This document shows positions 29,939 through 39,167 of a stretch of DNA of 63,735 nt, piece after piece. Within the stretch, counting starts at the first letter, position 1. Each line of letters starts with the position of its first letter. Source of the stretch: Polyangiaceae bacterium (lineage in GTDB: Bacteria > Myxococcota_A > Polyangia > Polyangiales > Polyangiaceae); assembly GCA_025353725.1 (NCBI GenBank), contig JANXOF010000072.1, positions 1-63,735 of the forward strand, given 5' to 3'. The notes beneath the pieces were generated by a model. That model did not search any database, was not told the DNA's origin, and saw only the letters and a program-made list of their open reading frames with translations. A program made the translations under genes and the position numbers.

Positions 29939-31357
29939 TCACTTCGCGGACCATTCGGTGTGGAAGCTTCCTGGCTTGTCGATGCGCTCGTAAGTGTGAG
30001 CGCCGAAGTAGTCGCGCTGGGCTTGCGTGAGATTGGCTGGCAATCGCTCGCGACGAAGCGAATCATAGTATCCGAGCGACCCGCTCATGGCCGTCACGGG
30101 CACACCGGCTAATGTGGCTTGCACGACCGTGCTTCGCCAGCCTCGTTGCCGCTCCGCGAGCTCCCGCTGAAAGTCGGCGTCAAGCAGCAGATTTCCGAGC
30201 GCCGGATCGCGATCATAAGCGTCTTTGATTCGGCCCAAAAACTGCGCGCGAATGATGCATCCACCCTTCCAAATACGTGCGAGCTCGCCGAGATTAATGC
30301 CCCACGCCCGCGTGTTCGACGCCGCACGAAGTAGGTTCATTCCCTGCGCGTAACTACACGCTTTCGCGGCGTAGAGAGCCGCTCGCACCTCGGCGATAAG
30401 AGCTTTTTTATCGGTCGAACCCGCGCGCATCGCAGGACCTACGAGGAGCTTCGACGCGGACGCCCGCCCCTTTCGATCAGCCGAAAGGATGCGCGCCTCA
30501 ACAGAAGACGCGATGGCCGGCACGGGCACCCCGAGTTCGGCGGCATCCTGAACCGTCCACTTGCCCGTTCCCTTGGCGGCAGCGGCATCGACGATCATGT
30601 CGATGAGATCGTTTCCGGTCTCGGGGTCCTTCTTCCGGAAAATATTTGCCGTAATCTCGATGAGAAACGACTGCAGCTCCCCCGCGTTCCATTCGGAAAA
30701 CGTGTCCGCGAGTTCGGCGTTCGTGAGGCCACCGAGCGTCTTCATGACGTCGTAGGCCTCGGCGATAAGTTGCATATCGGCATACTCAATGCCGTTGTGA
30801 ACCATCTTCACATAGTGCCCCGCGCCACCCGGGCCGCAGTACGTGACGCAGGGTCCGTCGACCTGCGCCGCGACTTTCTTTAGCATCGGGGCCATCGCGT
30901 CGTACCCGGCGCGATCCCCTCCGGGCATCATCGAGGGACCGTGCCGCGCACCTTCTTCGCCACCCGACACGCCCATCCCGAAGAACCGAATTTCGTGGAG
31001 GGCGAGCTCTTTCGCGCGCCGCTCGGTATTCTGAAAAAATTCATTTCCGGCGTCGACGATCATGTCGTCTTTGCTGAGCAGCGGCAGGAGCGCGGCGAGC
31101 GTCTTATCGACGACTTCCCCGGCCTTGACTAAGAGGATGATCCGACGAGGACGTCGCAGCGAAGCGACAAAGTCTTTCAACTCTTTGAAGCCCTTTACGT
31201 TCGTTGCGCCTTCACGTTCAGCCTTCGCGTCGAACTTATCGACCGGCTCCGGCCAGGCGTCCCAGCCTGCGCACGAGAAACCTTTTTCGTCGAGATTAAG
31301 CGCGAGGTTCTGCCCCATGACGCCCAACCCAACCATTCCTACTTCGTAATCACTCAT
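29939..31357 (-). CDS. gnd: 6-phosphogluconate dehydrogenase, decarboxylating
   Basis: A 472-residue enzyme of the oxidative pentose-phosphate pathway, converting 6-phosphogluconate and NADP+ to ribulose-5-phosphate, CO2 and NADPH. Nucleotide loop GLGVMGQNLALN, substrate segments GVSGGEEGARHGPSMMPGG and KMVHNGIEYADMQ, signature VDAAAAKGTGKWT. Length is that of the long (Gnd) form. A complete single-gene unit, convergent with the patatin. Confidence 0.96.
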   Translation of the reverse strand: MSDYEVGMVGLGVMGQNLALNLDEKGFSCAGWDAWPEPVDKFDAKAEREGATNVKGFKELKDFVASLRRPRRIILLVKAGEVVDKTLAALLPLLSKDDMIVDAGNEFFQNTERRAKELALHEIRFFGMGVSGGEEGARHGPSMMPGGDRAGYDAMAPMLKKVAAQVDGPCVTYCGPGGAGHYVKMVHNGIEYADMQLIAEAYDVMKTLGGLTNAELADTFSEWNAGELQSFLIEITANIFRKKDPETGNDLIDMIVDAAAAKGTGKWTVQDAAELGVPVPAIASSVEARILSADRKGRASASKLLVGPAMRAGSTDKKALIAEVRAALYAAKACSYAQGMNLLRAASNTRAWGINLGELARIWKGGCIIRAQFLGRIKDAYDRDPALGNLLLDADFQRELAERQRGWRSTVVQATLAGVPVTAMSGSLGYYDSLRRERLPANLTQAQRDYFGAHTYERIDKPGSFHTEWSAK

Positions 31358-31547
31358 GGCTCACCCCTAATCTTGACTTCGCTTGACGTTACGTCGATTA
31401 CGGTTGTCGCTGTTCGATGGTTGCGCTTCGCCGTTCGGTCGCCGCGTAGCGTACGAACTCTTCGTGTCGTTCACCAGACCTCGTCGCGGCGAGGAGATTC
31501 CGGTCCGTCATCGGCACGGACCGAGGTAGGGTCTCGCCGATGGAACT

Positions 31548-32216
31548 ATGGAACTGAGGAAGCTCGTCAAAGGAATCCATTCGTTCCAGCGAGGCTTCTT
31601 CACCACCCACAAAGAACTCTTCGAAAAGCTCGCGACCGAGGGACAAAACCCTGAAACTCTGTTCATCACGTGTTCGGACTCGCGCGTCGTGCCGAACCTC
31701 ATCACGGGCGCGGCACCGGGCGACCTCTTTATCGTGCGAAACGTGGGCAACATCGTGCCCGGGCTTACGCTCGCGGGCGGAACGGCGGCCGCCATCGAAT
31801 ACGCTACGGAGGTCCTCGAAGTGAAGGACATCGTCGTGTGTGGCCACACGCAGTGCGGGGCTGTCGAAGCCATCTTGAACCCCGAAAAGCTGAGCGCGCT
31901 TCCGACCGTGAAGCGATGGCTCGCCGAAGCCTCCACCGTTCGCGACATCCTTGACCATCGCTACGGAGACCTCCTTCCCGCTGAGAGGGCGATTGTGGCG
32001 GTCGAAGAGAACGTCCTTTCCCAGCTCGAGCACCTTCGCGAGTACCCCTCGGTGTCCACCCGTTTGGAGGCCGGCAATCTTAAGCTGAGCGGTTGGGTCT
32101 TTGACATTGCGACGGGCCAGGTGTTCGAGTTCGACCCCGTAGAGATGCAATTCGTGCCGCTTAGCGCGGCGGAGGAGGCCGACCGCACCTCCCGAACCGC
32201 GGCCGCCATGCCCTGA
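31548..32216 (+). CDS. beta-class carbonic anhydrase
   Basis: A 222-residue zinc enzyme interconverting CO2 and bicarbonate. Zinc ligands C42 (CSDSR, with D44), H100 and C103 (HTQCG) are all present, as is the substrate-channel region NVGNIVPG. No signal peptide. ATG 31548 lies after a 190-base intergenic region. Provides bicarbonate for carboxylases such as those of fatty acid synthesis. Confidence 0.94.
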   Translation: MELRKLVKGIHSFQRGFFTTHKELFEKLATEGQNPETLFITCSDSRVVPNLITGAAPGDLFIVRNVGNIVPGLTLAGGTAAAIEYATEVLEVKDIVVCGHTQCGAVEAILNPEKLSALPTVKRWLAEASTVRDILDHRYGDLLPAERAIVAVEENVLSQLEHLREYPSVSTRLEAGNLKLSGWVFDIATGQVFEFDPVEMQFVPLSAAEEADRTSRTAAAMP

Positions 32217-32279
32217 CGGTAAAGGGCGAGTGCCTTTCCGGCTAGCACCGTGTTGCCAGCCTGCTATGAGACCGCAAGC

Positions 32280-33644
32280 ATGGGAAGCGGTCTAGAACAT
32301 CTCCTCACGGAGGGGGTCATCAGCGAGGTTCTCGCGCGCCTACAGAGCGGCAAAGAGGCGGAGGTCTACGTCGTCCGCTTCGGCGGCAAGGTGGTCGCAG
32401 CCAAAGTCTACAAAGACCGCGCGACGCGAAGCTTCAAGAACAATGCGGAATACAAAGAGGGCCGCGCCGTCCGTAACTCCCGCTCCCAACGAGCGATTAA
32501 CAGCGGTTCGCGATTCGGCAAGGCCGCCGCGGAGGACGCCTGGAAGACCGCCGAAGCCGATGCGCTCTACAAGCTTCACGCGGCCGAAGTTCGCGTTCCT
32601 GTCCCCGTTCTTTTTATCGATGGCGTGCTGCTCATGGAGCTCGTGCTCGACGAAACGGGCAACCCGGCGCGGAGACTGATCGATACGGACCTCACCGCCG
32701 CGCAAGCAAATGAGGCCTACCACGACATGCTTGGGCAGCTCGTGCGCATTCTGTCGTGTGACTTGATTCACGGAGATCTGTCGCCGTACAACGTACTTTG
32801 GGGCGCTGCGGGGCCGACCGTGATCGATTTTCCGCAAATCGTTTCAGCCTCGCACAACAGCAGTTCGGAGCGTTTTTTCCGCCGCGACGCGGAAACGATT
32901 CTTGGCCACTTCGCGAACATCGATCGTAGCCTCGCGAGTCGTCGTGGTGACGTTTCGGAGATCTGGAACGCTTTTCTACGGCGGGAGCTGAGCCCCGATT
33001 TCCGTCCCTCGGGTACGGGTCGCGCGTTCGCACGGGACACGCGGGGTCCGCATGTTTCCCGAGAGGTACGTCAGGCCACACAGGGGCACGCGGAGCCAGC
33101 GCGCGACGCACGCCGAGACACCCCGAACCAAGCGATCCCGCGACGCGGACACGACCAGCCCGCGCAGGCGCAACACGGGCCCCAAGCTCCTGCACACTCG
33201 CGCGGGTTGCGCGATCGCCCGCAAGCACCTCGCGAGCAGCAACACGGGCCTCGCGCTCTAGGGCAGGCACCTCGCGACCCGCATCAAATACCTCGCGATC
33301 AGCACCAAGGGCCACGCGGGCAGCACGAGGCACCTCGCGGTCAGCACCAGGCACCTCGCGGTCAGCACCAAGCACCTCGCGGTCAGCACCAAGCCCCTCG
33401 CGATCAGCACCAAGCGCCACGCGGTCAGCAGGGGCAGGCGACGCAACCCAGCAGGCGAGGTCCGCCGTCCGCCACGGCCGCGGCGAATTCCCCTCGCGTT
33501 TCCGCTCCGTCGGGCGGCGCGAACCAGCATCGGCCGCGGCGGCCCGAAGTCATCGTTCTTCGACGTCGGCCTTCCGAGGGCGCCGCGCTTGAGGCAGAGA
33601 AGTCGCCGGCAGCTCCGGAGAGTACACGCGCCACACGCTCGTGA
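32280..33644 (+). CDS. RIO-type kinase with Gln/Pro/Arg/His repeat tail
   Basis: A 454-residue protein. Residues 10-240 are a RIO kinase: nucleotide loop SGKEAEVYVV (replacing the glycine loop), lysine K42 in AAKVYK, RIO insert SFKNNAEYKEGRAVRNSR, catalytic HGDLSPYN (D166) and metal loop VIDFPQ (D183), the latter like RIO2. Residues about 240-420 are low-complexity QAPRGQH/QAPRDQH-type repeats, probably disordered, and the C-terminus is basic. RIO kinases act in small ribosomal subunit maturation in eukaryotes and archaea; the bacterial role is poorly known. The stop overlaps the dioxygenase start. Confidence 0.88.
   Translation: MGSGLEHLLTEGVISEVLARLQSGKEAEVYVVRFGGKVVAAKVYKDRATRSFKNNAEYKEGRAVRNSRSQRAINSGSRFGKAAAEDAWKTAEADALYKLHAAEVRVPVPVLFIDGVLLMELVLDETGNPARRLIDTDLTAAQANEAYHDMLGQLVRILSCDLIHGDLSPYNVLWGAAGPTVIDFPQIVSASHNSSSERFFRRDAETILGHFANIDRSLASRRGDVSEIWNAFLRRELSPDFRPSGTGRAFARDTRGPHVSREVRQATQGHAEPARDARRDTPNQAIPRRGHDQPAQAQHGPQAPAHSRGLRDRPQAPREQQHGPRALGQAPRDPHQIPRDQHQGPRGQHEAPRGQHQAPRGQHQAPRGQHQAPRDQHQAPRGQQGQATQPSRRGPPSATAAANSPRVSAPSGGANQHRPRRPEVIVLRRRPSEGAALEAEKSPAAPESTRATRS
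33222..33434. repeat. 21-bp coding tandem repeats in the RIO kinase tail
   Basis: Repeated units of about 21 bases containing cacctcgcggtcagcac encode APRGQHQ-like heptads. Three or more units around 33330-33400 are nearly identical. In-frame length variation is likely. Confidence 0.8.
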
Positions 33645-34414
33645 CGGAGTGCCGCCAGACGGATCATTCCGGAGACCAAAGCTCGTGCGCGCTCGACTCA
33701 GCAGGTACGTTCTTCCTCGAACGCGCTCCTCTGAAAGCGCGTGCAAAAGCGGTCCAGGACGCGTACCAGCAATCGCGTCCCTTCCCGCACGCCGTGTTCG
33801 ACAACTTCCTCGGCCCTGTACGCGCGACCGCGCTCGCCGCGCGATTTCCGAACCCGACTCATGAAGGCTGGATGCGCCGCGATTATCGCGAGCAATCGGC
33901 GCGATTCGGGCAATTGCAGCGGACGGGCTTCGAGGGCGTGGATGCCTCGATTCGGCATCTGCTTTCCGAGCTTTGCGGGATGGCCTTTCTCGACTTTCTC
34001 GCCACGCTCACGGGGATAGACGGCCTCATTCCTGACGCGCACTTCCGCGGTGCGGGGCCGTCATTGACCTTGCCTGGAGGCCATCTCGCGCTCCACGCCG
34101 ACTTCAACCAGGACCGTAAACGCAACCTCAAGCGCCGTGTGACGGCCCTTTACTACCTTTGCGAAGATTGGGAGCCCGAGTGGGGCGGGGCTCTCGAGCT
34201 GTGGGACGAGGCGCAAACCCGATGCGAATCGCAGTATCTGCCACTTCTCGATCGACTCATCGTGATGGCGCACGGGGACACGTATTGGCACGGGCACCCC
34301 TCCCCGCTTACGTGCCCGGCGGGTCGGTATCGAGCCTCTATAGCCTCCTATTATTATACCGCGACTCCGCTGCCTGATGTGGAAGGCGCCCACGGCGCGG
34401 TTTGGGCGCCTTAG
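33641..34414 (+). CDS. 2OG-Fe(II) dioxygenase, prolyl-hydroxylase-like
   Basis: A 257-residue dioxygenase of the double-stranded beta-helix fold. Iron ligands H152-x-D154 in LALHADFNQD and a distal His in WHGHP (H217 or H219); R231 in RYRASIASYYY would bind 2-oxoglutarate. PFPHAVFDNFL near residue 50 is typical of the prolyl 4-hydroxylase/Tpa1-like group. GTG 33641 overlaps the RIO kinase stop (GTGA), so the two are translationally coupled. Substrate unknown: a ribosomal protein, or the Pro/His repeats of the coupled kinase, are hypotheses. Confidence 0.88.
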   Translation: MTECRQTDHSGDQSSCALDSAGTFFLERAPLKARAKAVQDAYQQSRPFPHAVFDNFLGPVRATALAARFPNPTHEGWMRRDYREQSARFGQLQRTGFEGVDASIRHLLSELCGMAFLDFLATLTGIDGLIPDAHFRGAGPSLTLPGGHLALHADFNQDRKRNLKRRVTALYYLCEDWEPEWGGALELWDEAQTRCESQYLPLLDRLIVMAHGDTYWHGHPSPLTCPAGRYRASIASYYYTATPLPDVEGAHGAVWAP

Positions 34415-34643
34415 CGAGCGGCGCGGCAGGAAGCTTCACCTCTCGACGAGAGCAGGTGCGCGTCCAGGAAGCGCGCTCTTAGGCGCGTTTGCCGAAAGCG
34501 TAAAGTACTACGCGAATGCGAATTCAATTTCGCACCTTGCCCTTCTAAACGTTTGAAATCACACGAGCGGCAGACTCGAGCTGCTCGGAACGAGTCTTGC
34601 TTGTGCTCGATATTGGTTCAACCACTCAAGGAGTCTACCAATA

Positions 34644-36269
34644 TTGAGACGCATATTCTTTCCGGACGCCGCATTTCTGGGGTCCGTGGCCGCAATGGCG
34701 GTCTCGACGCCCGCCTCAGTGCGCGCTGAGCCGCGCGAGCCCGAAGCTACAGACGGAACCATCGTCGCGCTCGACGCGGGTGACTTCGTCGTCGACGTTG
34801 GCGCAACCAAGGGCGCACACGACGGGGACGTCGTCGACGTATGGCGACCCGTACGCCTTCGGCATCCTGTAAGCGGACTCGTGCTGCTGGATCGCTTTCG
34901 CATCGGAGCGCTGCGCCTTGTCCAGGTGCGGCGCACGCTTTCCCTCGCCATTGTGGAGGGAAAAACCTCTCGTACCCCTGTCGCTGGAGACGTTCTCGTT
35001 CTCGCGGAGGCACGCGACCCGAGCGCGGATGGGACACCTGGAAAGGTCGATAGAGTCCACGAGCGAGTCGCCCCTTTGGCACCGGAACCCATCGTCGCGG
35101 CCGCGAAGCTGACGCCCGGTTCCGGCTCGAACGCAGGCCTCGCGGACGACGCCGAAGCACGCGATCTCGCGAAGCTGATGACATCACTGACGGGAAGCGA
35201 GCCGGGGCACCGCGCCGTCGCGTACGAAATGTTTGTCCGCGCCCATGCCTCGAGCCGGTTCGCGACTGTTTTGCGTGAAGAAACGGCCGCCCTGCGCGCG
35301 CCACGCGAAGTCGAGCGGCAGTACCTTGCCTCCGCACCGAAGCTCGGTCGCGTGCGGGCAGGCGTGCCGCAACGTTTTGCGGTCGAACTTGACCCACTGT
35401 TTGTCGGAGCCGTAGTGCACGTACGCCGACGAGGAGCGGCGTCATACCGTTCGATACCAATGGGAAGTAGTGGTCCGCGCTACTGGACGGCGACTCTTCC
35501 AGGCGACGCCATGACCAACGACGGAATGGAGTATTTCGTCGAAGGCCTACCGAAAGCCAGCCCGCCCGTCGCCATCGTGGGTAAACCCGAGACGCCGCGG
35601 CGTGTCGAAGTCGACGCGCTCCCCGGACCGCTGCGCGTCACGGGCACGAAGGCCTCGGTCTCGGTCCAAAGCGAATTTGCGTCGTTCAATGTCACGCGTG
35701 CGAACGATTACGTATGGCAAACAGAGGGTTCCGTCGGCTGGCGACTTCGAGACGAAGGGCTACGTGCCGTGCGCTCTGGCTTTGGAGTCCTGCGCGGTCA
35801 AGGCGGCTCGCTGGATGACCTTGACAGGCTGCAACGCGACCCGTCACCGGTCGGACTTACGTACGGCTACGTCGAAGCGGAGATCGCGCTATCTCCCACG
35901 TTTTCAATCCTCGCGCGGCCCGTGCTCGGCCTTCGTGAGCGTGGCGTGACGGGAGGCGCCCAAGGCTTCGTACGCATCGGAAGCGACCTTCGTACGAACT
36001 TGTCCGTCGGCGGTGAAGTCCTCGGCAGCGTCGGTCAACGAGGCATCGTACAGCTCGATTGGCGCACGCTCAGACGACTGCCCATAGCGCTCCGCACCGA
36101 AGTCACGAATCAGCCCGCCGACGGGAGCGATGTAGGCGCTCGCGCCATCATCCAGGTTGGTTACGAGGTGACACCCGAATTCGCCCTCGCCGCGCGTGTG
36201 TCTTATCAAGGTCGAACCATTCATCATGCGGGCCCGGGGACGGGACTCGCCGTGAGCTATCAATGGTAG
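34644..36269 (+). CDS. outer-membrane barrel-like protein with N-terminal domains
   Basis: A 541-residue exported protein. A signal peptide (residues 1-28) is followed by a small beta domain, DGTIVALDAGDFVVDVGATKGAHDGDVVDVWR, resembling the SH3-like folds of FlgT-type proteins. A helical part and an Ig-like segment (FVGAVVHVRRRG) come next, and finally alternating hydrophobic strands ending in YQW. A C-terminal aromatic is typical of outer-membrane barrels. TTG 34644 has AAGGAG upstream. Coupled to a paralogue of the same design. Function unknown. Confidence 0.72.
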   Translation: MRRIFFPDAAFLGSVAAMAVSTPASVRAEPREPEATDGTIVALDAGDFVVDVGATKGAHDGDVVDVWRPVRLRHPVSGLVLLDRFRIGALRLVQVRRTLSLAIVEGKTSRTPVAGDVLVLAEARDPSADGTPGKVDRVHERVAPLAPEPIVAAAKLTPGSGSNAGLADDAEARDLAKLMTSLTGSEPGHRAVAYEMFVRAHASSRFATVLREETAALRAPREVERQYLASAPKLGRVRAGVPQRFAVELDPLFVGAVVHVRRRGAASYRSIPMGSSGPRYWTATLPGDAMTNDGMEYFVEGLPKASPPVAIVGKPETPRRVEVDALPGPLRVTGTKASVSVQSEFASFNVTRANDYVWQTEGSVGWRLRDEGLRAVRSGFGVLRGQGGSLDDLDRLQRDPSPVGLTYGYVEAEIALSPTFSILARPVLGLRERGVTGGAQGFVRIGSDLRTNLSVGGEVLGSVGQRGIVQLDWRTLRRLPIALRTEVTNQPADGSDVGARAIIQVGYEVTPEFALAARVSYQGRTIHHAGPGTGLAVSYQW

Positions 36270-37339
36270 CCGCAAAGCGCTTCGGAAACGCAGCCTTCAT
36301 TGCATTCGCGTTGGCGCTCCTGTTCGAAAGCCAGGCGCGCGCGGATGCTCCGGCAGCGGTCGTGGAATTCGAGATTCCCGCGCTTCACCACGCTCCGATC
36401 GTTACCGCGCAGATGGCCGAGCCGTTGACGATTGGCGCATCGATCGACCGAGCCGACCTGGTGAGGCGAGCCCGCCTTGTGTTTCGTAGCGCGCGCGCGC
36501 AGGGCGAAGTCGACTTCGAGCGATCCTCGGACAGGGAACTCCGCTACGTCGCCATGATTCCCGCCAACGCGGTCCGCCCCGGGCTTGCTTACTCGATCGA
36601 ACTCGAGACCACGAAGGGCGCAACGCTGCCTGTTTTTGCGACGCGCACCGCGCCCCACGCGGTAACGGTGCTCGATACGCCGGAGGATAGCCGTGAGGCG
36701 GCTCAACTCGCACGACTCAACGGGCGGCGCTCCGTAATCCAGTCGTCAGGCGAGTACGCAACCTTCGGAACCTCATCGTCAGGCGTCCGCGATGGCTTCT
36801 TTCGAATGGAGGGAAGCTACACCTATCGTCTGTTGAGTACCGTCGCTGAGTTTGGCCTCCGCGCCGGCGTGGTGAGAGGAAGCTCAGGCCTCGCCACCAC
36901 GTCGGATCCAAGCCTGGCGGAGGTCGGTTTGAATTACGCTGCGCCGCGCATCCGCCTCCGCGCAGCCGACGGACTTCACGTGGAAGGCGAACTTCTCACG
37001 AGCGTCACGGAGGTGGGTTTCGCCGTCGGCGGAGGTGGCGCGATTTTATTCGGAGACGTTTACGGATCGAATTTCGTTGTCGGGGTCGAGGGTATTCAAG
37101 TCTTCGGCGTGCGCGCCTATACACGCCTCGATCTCGTCGCCAACGCGCGTCTCACGGTCGCGCCGTTGGTAGAGGTAACGACGATGCCACACGCGAGCGT
37201 CGCTGGCCTAAGGCTGCTCGGGGAAGCCGCCATCGACCTGGGCTTAGGCCTGCGCCTCGACCTGCGTGCGGGGTACCAAGCCCGGCACTTCAACGACGGA
37301 GGACCCACCGTTGGAGGCGGTTTCGCGTACGCGTTTTGA
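36263..37339 (+). CDS. outer-membrane barrel-like protein, paralogue
   Basis: A 358-residue exported protein: signal peptide (about 1-28, ending QARADA), an Ig-like segment (ARLVFRSARAQGEVDFE), a central linker, then strands of alternating polarity and a C-terminal Phe (FAYAF). ATG 36263 lies inside the last codons of the upstream gene, so the two are coupled. The Ig-plus-barrel order repeats that of the upstream protein, but the FlgT-like N-terminal domain is missing. Function unknown. Confidence 0.72.
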   Translation: MVAAKRFGNAAFIAFALALLFESQARADAPAAVVEFEIPALHHAPIVTAQMAEPLTIGASIDRADLVRRARLVFRSARAQGEVDFERSSDRELRYVAMIPANAVRPGLAYSIELETTKGATLPVFATRTAPHAVTVLDTPEDSREAAQLARLNGRRSVIQSSGEYATFGTSSSGVRDGFFRMEGSYTYRLLSTVAEFGLRAGVVRGSSGLATTSDPSLAEVGLNYAAPRIRLRAADGLHVEGELLTSVTEVGFAVGGGGAILFGDVYGSNFVVGVEGIQVFGVRAYTRLDLVANARLTVAPLVEVTTMPHASVAGLRLLGEAAIDLGLGLRLDLRAGYQARHFNDGGPTVGGGFAYAF

Positions 37340-37363
37340 GGCTCGAACGAGGGCAGCCGCTTT

Positions 37364-38149
37364 TCAGTGGCAGCTCTCGACTTTCACGGATTTCACGCTG
37401 TGTTCGGTGACGGAGTCGGTCGCCGAAGCCGTGAAGCCAAAGTAGCCAAGCGCGGGCGCGGTCGACGCAAGGTCGCGAGAGAACTGTGTTTTTGAGTCCA
37501 AACTTCCCGCGATGCGGTTGGCGCCAATGTCAAACGACAATGTATGGTCATTGGAAAACAACGTCGTAGGGCTCTTCGGCTGCTCCGCGCACGTCGCAGC
37601 ATCGAGAACGAAAAGCTGTTTATCTCTCGTGTCCGCAACAACGGCATAGCCGCTCAGTCCAGTTCTGCAAAATCCGAACTCCTGCCCAGGCCTTCCGAGG
37701 CCAAAAGCGCCGGCTTCGCCCCACGCATCGATCCAAGTAATCGCGATACCATGGCCAATTTTGCCAAGAGTACTATCAATGGCCGTGCTGAGCTTCACTG
37801 TCACTCGAAGTATCGCATCGCGACCTATACGTTCGCCCCACCAGGCGGCCCCATTCGTTCCCTTCACTGGAGGCGTCAGAACGAGCTTTCCCGTCTCAAT
37901 TCGAGCGTCTAAAGCCAAGTTCCACTTACTCGAAGGTGTAGCGAAGTCCTCGTCGATAACCACATCGCAGCGCAGCCCCTGTCCCGCATCCGCGATGTCG
38001 CCGCTGTCCACCACCGGGACGCTCGCCTCGTTCGGGAGCTTTCGCTCCGGTACGAGTTCGGTAGCTGGCTCCGCCTGTTCTAGTGCGGCGACCTCACTGA
38101 ATGGCTTGCAGGATGTCACCAAGCACGCCGCTATCAGGAAGTTCTTCAC
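37364..38149 (-). CDS. lectin-like lipoprotein A
   Basis: About 261 residues. GTG 38149 gives a signal peptide with lipobox (KNFLIAACLVTSC). The mature domain is beta-rich, with GKLVLTPPVKGTNGAAWW, GYAVVADTRDKQLFVLDA and ALGYFGFTASATDS near the end, a pattern of concanavalin-like sandwiches such as legume lectins. It is a paralogue of the next gene on the same strand, with the same start layout. A carbohydrate-binding role fits the neighbouring deacetylase but is inferred. Confidence 0.75.
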   Translation of the reverse strand: MKNFLIAACLVTSCKPFSEVAALEQAEPATELVPERKLPNEASVPVVDSGDIADAGQGLRCDVVIDEDFATPSSKWNLALDARIETGKLVLTPPVKGTNGAAWWGERIGRDAILRVTVKLSTAIDSTLGKIGHGIAITWIDAWGEAGAFGLGRPGQEFGFCRTGLSGYAVVADTRDKQLFVLDAATCAEQPKSPTTLFSNDHTLSFDIGANRIAGSLDSKTQFSRDLASTAPALGYFGFTASATDSVTEHSVKSVKVESCH

Positions 38150-38291
38150 GCCATTCAAGGCTAACGAATCTGGCGAAGTAGGCTCATGAAACTTAACGAC
38201 CGAGGGCCCTAAGTAAGGAAAGCCGACAGCGTGCACTACGGTGAAAGGTTCAACTTACCTCGTAGCCTTCGCTTGCCGCCTGGCCACAGCG

Positions 38292-39065
38292 TTAGCGGCA
38301 ACTCTCGACTTTCAAAGACGTAACGAGATGCGCCGTGCCATTTTTTGGCGTAGCTGCGGTGAAGCCAAAGTATCCGTTTGTAGGTATAGCCAACTCGCCA
38401 CCGTCGATAACGCGCGAAAAGCTCTGGCCATCGAACGTCCCTGACATTTCGTTCTTCGTAATGACTAAGGCGAGCACGTGCGCTCCTTCCACCGTGATGG
38501 TCGGTCTTGCTGGATAATCACAGCCCACGGCGTCAAGCACGAGCAACTGACGATCTCGCGTATCCTCCGCAACGGCGTAGCCGGTCATCCCGCCCGTACA
38601 AAGTCCAAAGCTTTGGCCCTGGCTTCCAAGACGAGCTCCGTTTTTCGCGTCTACCCAAGCGACGGTGAGCCCTTCTCCTAAGACGTGCGACGGCGCGGTC
38701 GTGCTCGTGAATTCTGCTGTTACGCGAAGGCTGGCTTCGAGGGTGAGCTCGGCCTTCCACCACGCCGCGCCTGCGGTCTGTTCTCCCTCACCTGAGGTGA
38801 GAACGAACTTCTCAGCCTCAACACGAGCGCCACCAAGCGTAGACCACCGGGCAGCTTCCGTCGCAAGGTTACCGCCAATCATGACTCTGCACGGCCCCGC
38901 ATCCACCTCGGATCCGGCGTCCAAAAGTGGGGAAGCAGGAATGTCTGGAGGTTGGGGAGCGACGCCGCCATCCGGAGCTGATCCAGCGCCGCCTGGCAGT
39001 GTCGTTTCTCCAAAGGAAGTGCACGAGCTCACTATCCACAGCACCGCGAACGCGCTCTTCTTCAC
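38292..39065 (-). CDS. lectin-like lipoprotein B
   Basis: About 257 residues; GTG 39065 gives a signal peptide with lipobox (FAVLWIVSSC). An Asp/Pro/Ala-rich linker is followed by the same beta-sandwich as its neighbour: GAAWWKAELTLEASLRVT, GYAVAEDTRDRQLLVLDA and NGYFGFTAATPKNG. A tandem duplication; 142 bases separate the two. Divergent from the polysaccharide deacetylase. Expected on the cell surface, binding a glycan. Confidence 0.75.
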   Translation of the reverse strand: MKKSAFAVLWIVSSCTSFGETTLPGGAGSAPDGGVAPQPPDIPASPLLDAGSEVDAGPCRVMIGGNLATEAARWSTLGGARVEAEKFVLTSGEGEQTAGAAWWKAELTLEASLRVTAEFTSTTAPSHVLGEGLTVAWVDAKNGARLGSQGQSFGLCTGGMTGYAVAEDTRDRQLLVLDAVGCDYPARPTITVEGAHVLALVITKNEMSGTFDGQSFSRVIDGGELAIPTNGYFGFTAATPKNGTAHLVTSLKVESCR

Positions 39066-39167
39066 GTGAACGAAGCATAGCCGGACCGTGACGAAAGAGT
39101 CAGTAACGCGAGCTTTCTCCGGCGTCAGGGCCTTGCACTTGTTTCCCCACATGGTACAGCGCCGCGC

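Noticed and set aside
33222-33434. CRISPR-like appearance of the 21-bp repeats
   Set aside because: Units are contiguous, in frame and without spacers; they encode the kinase tail.
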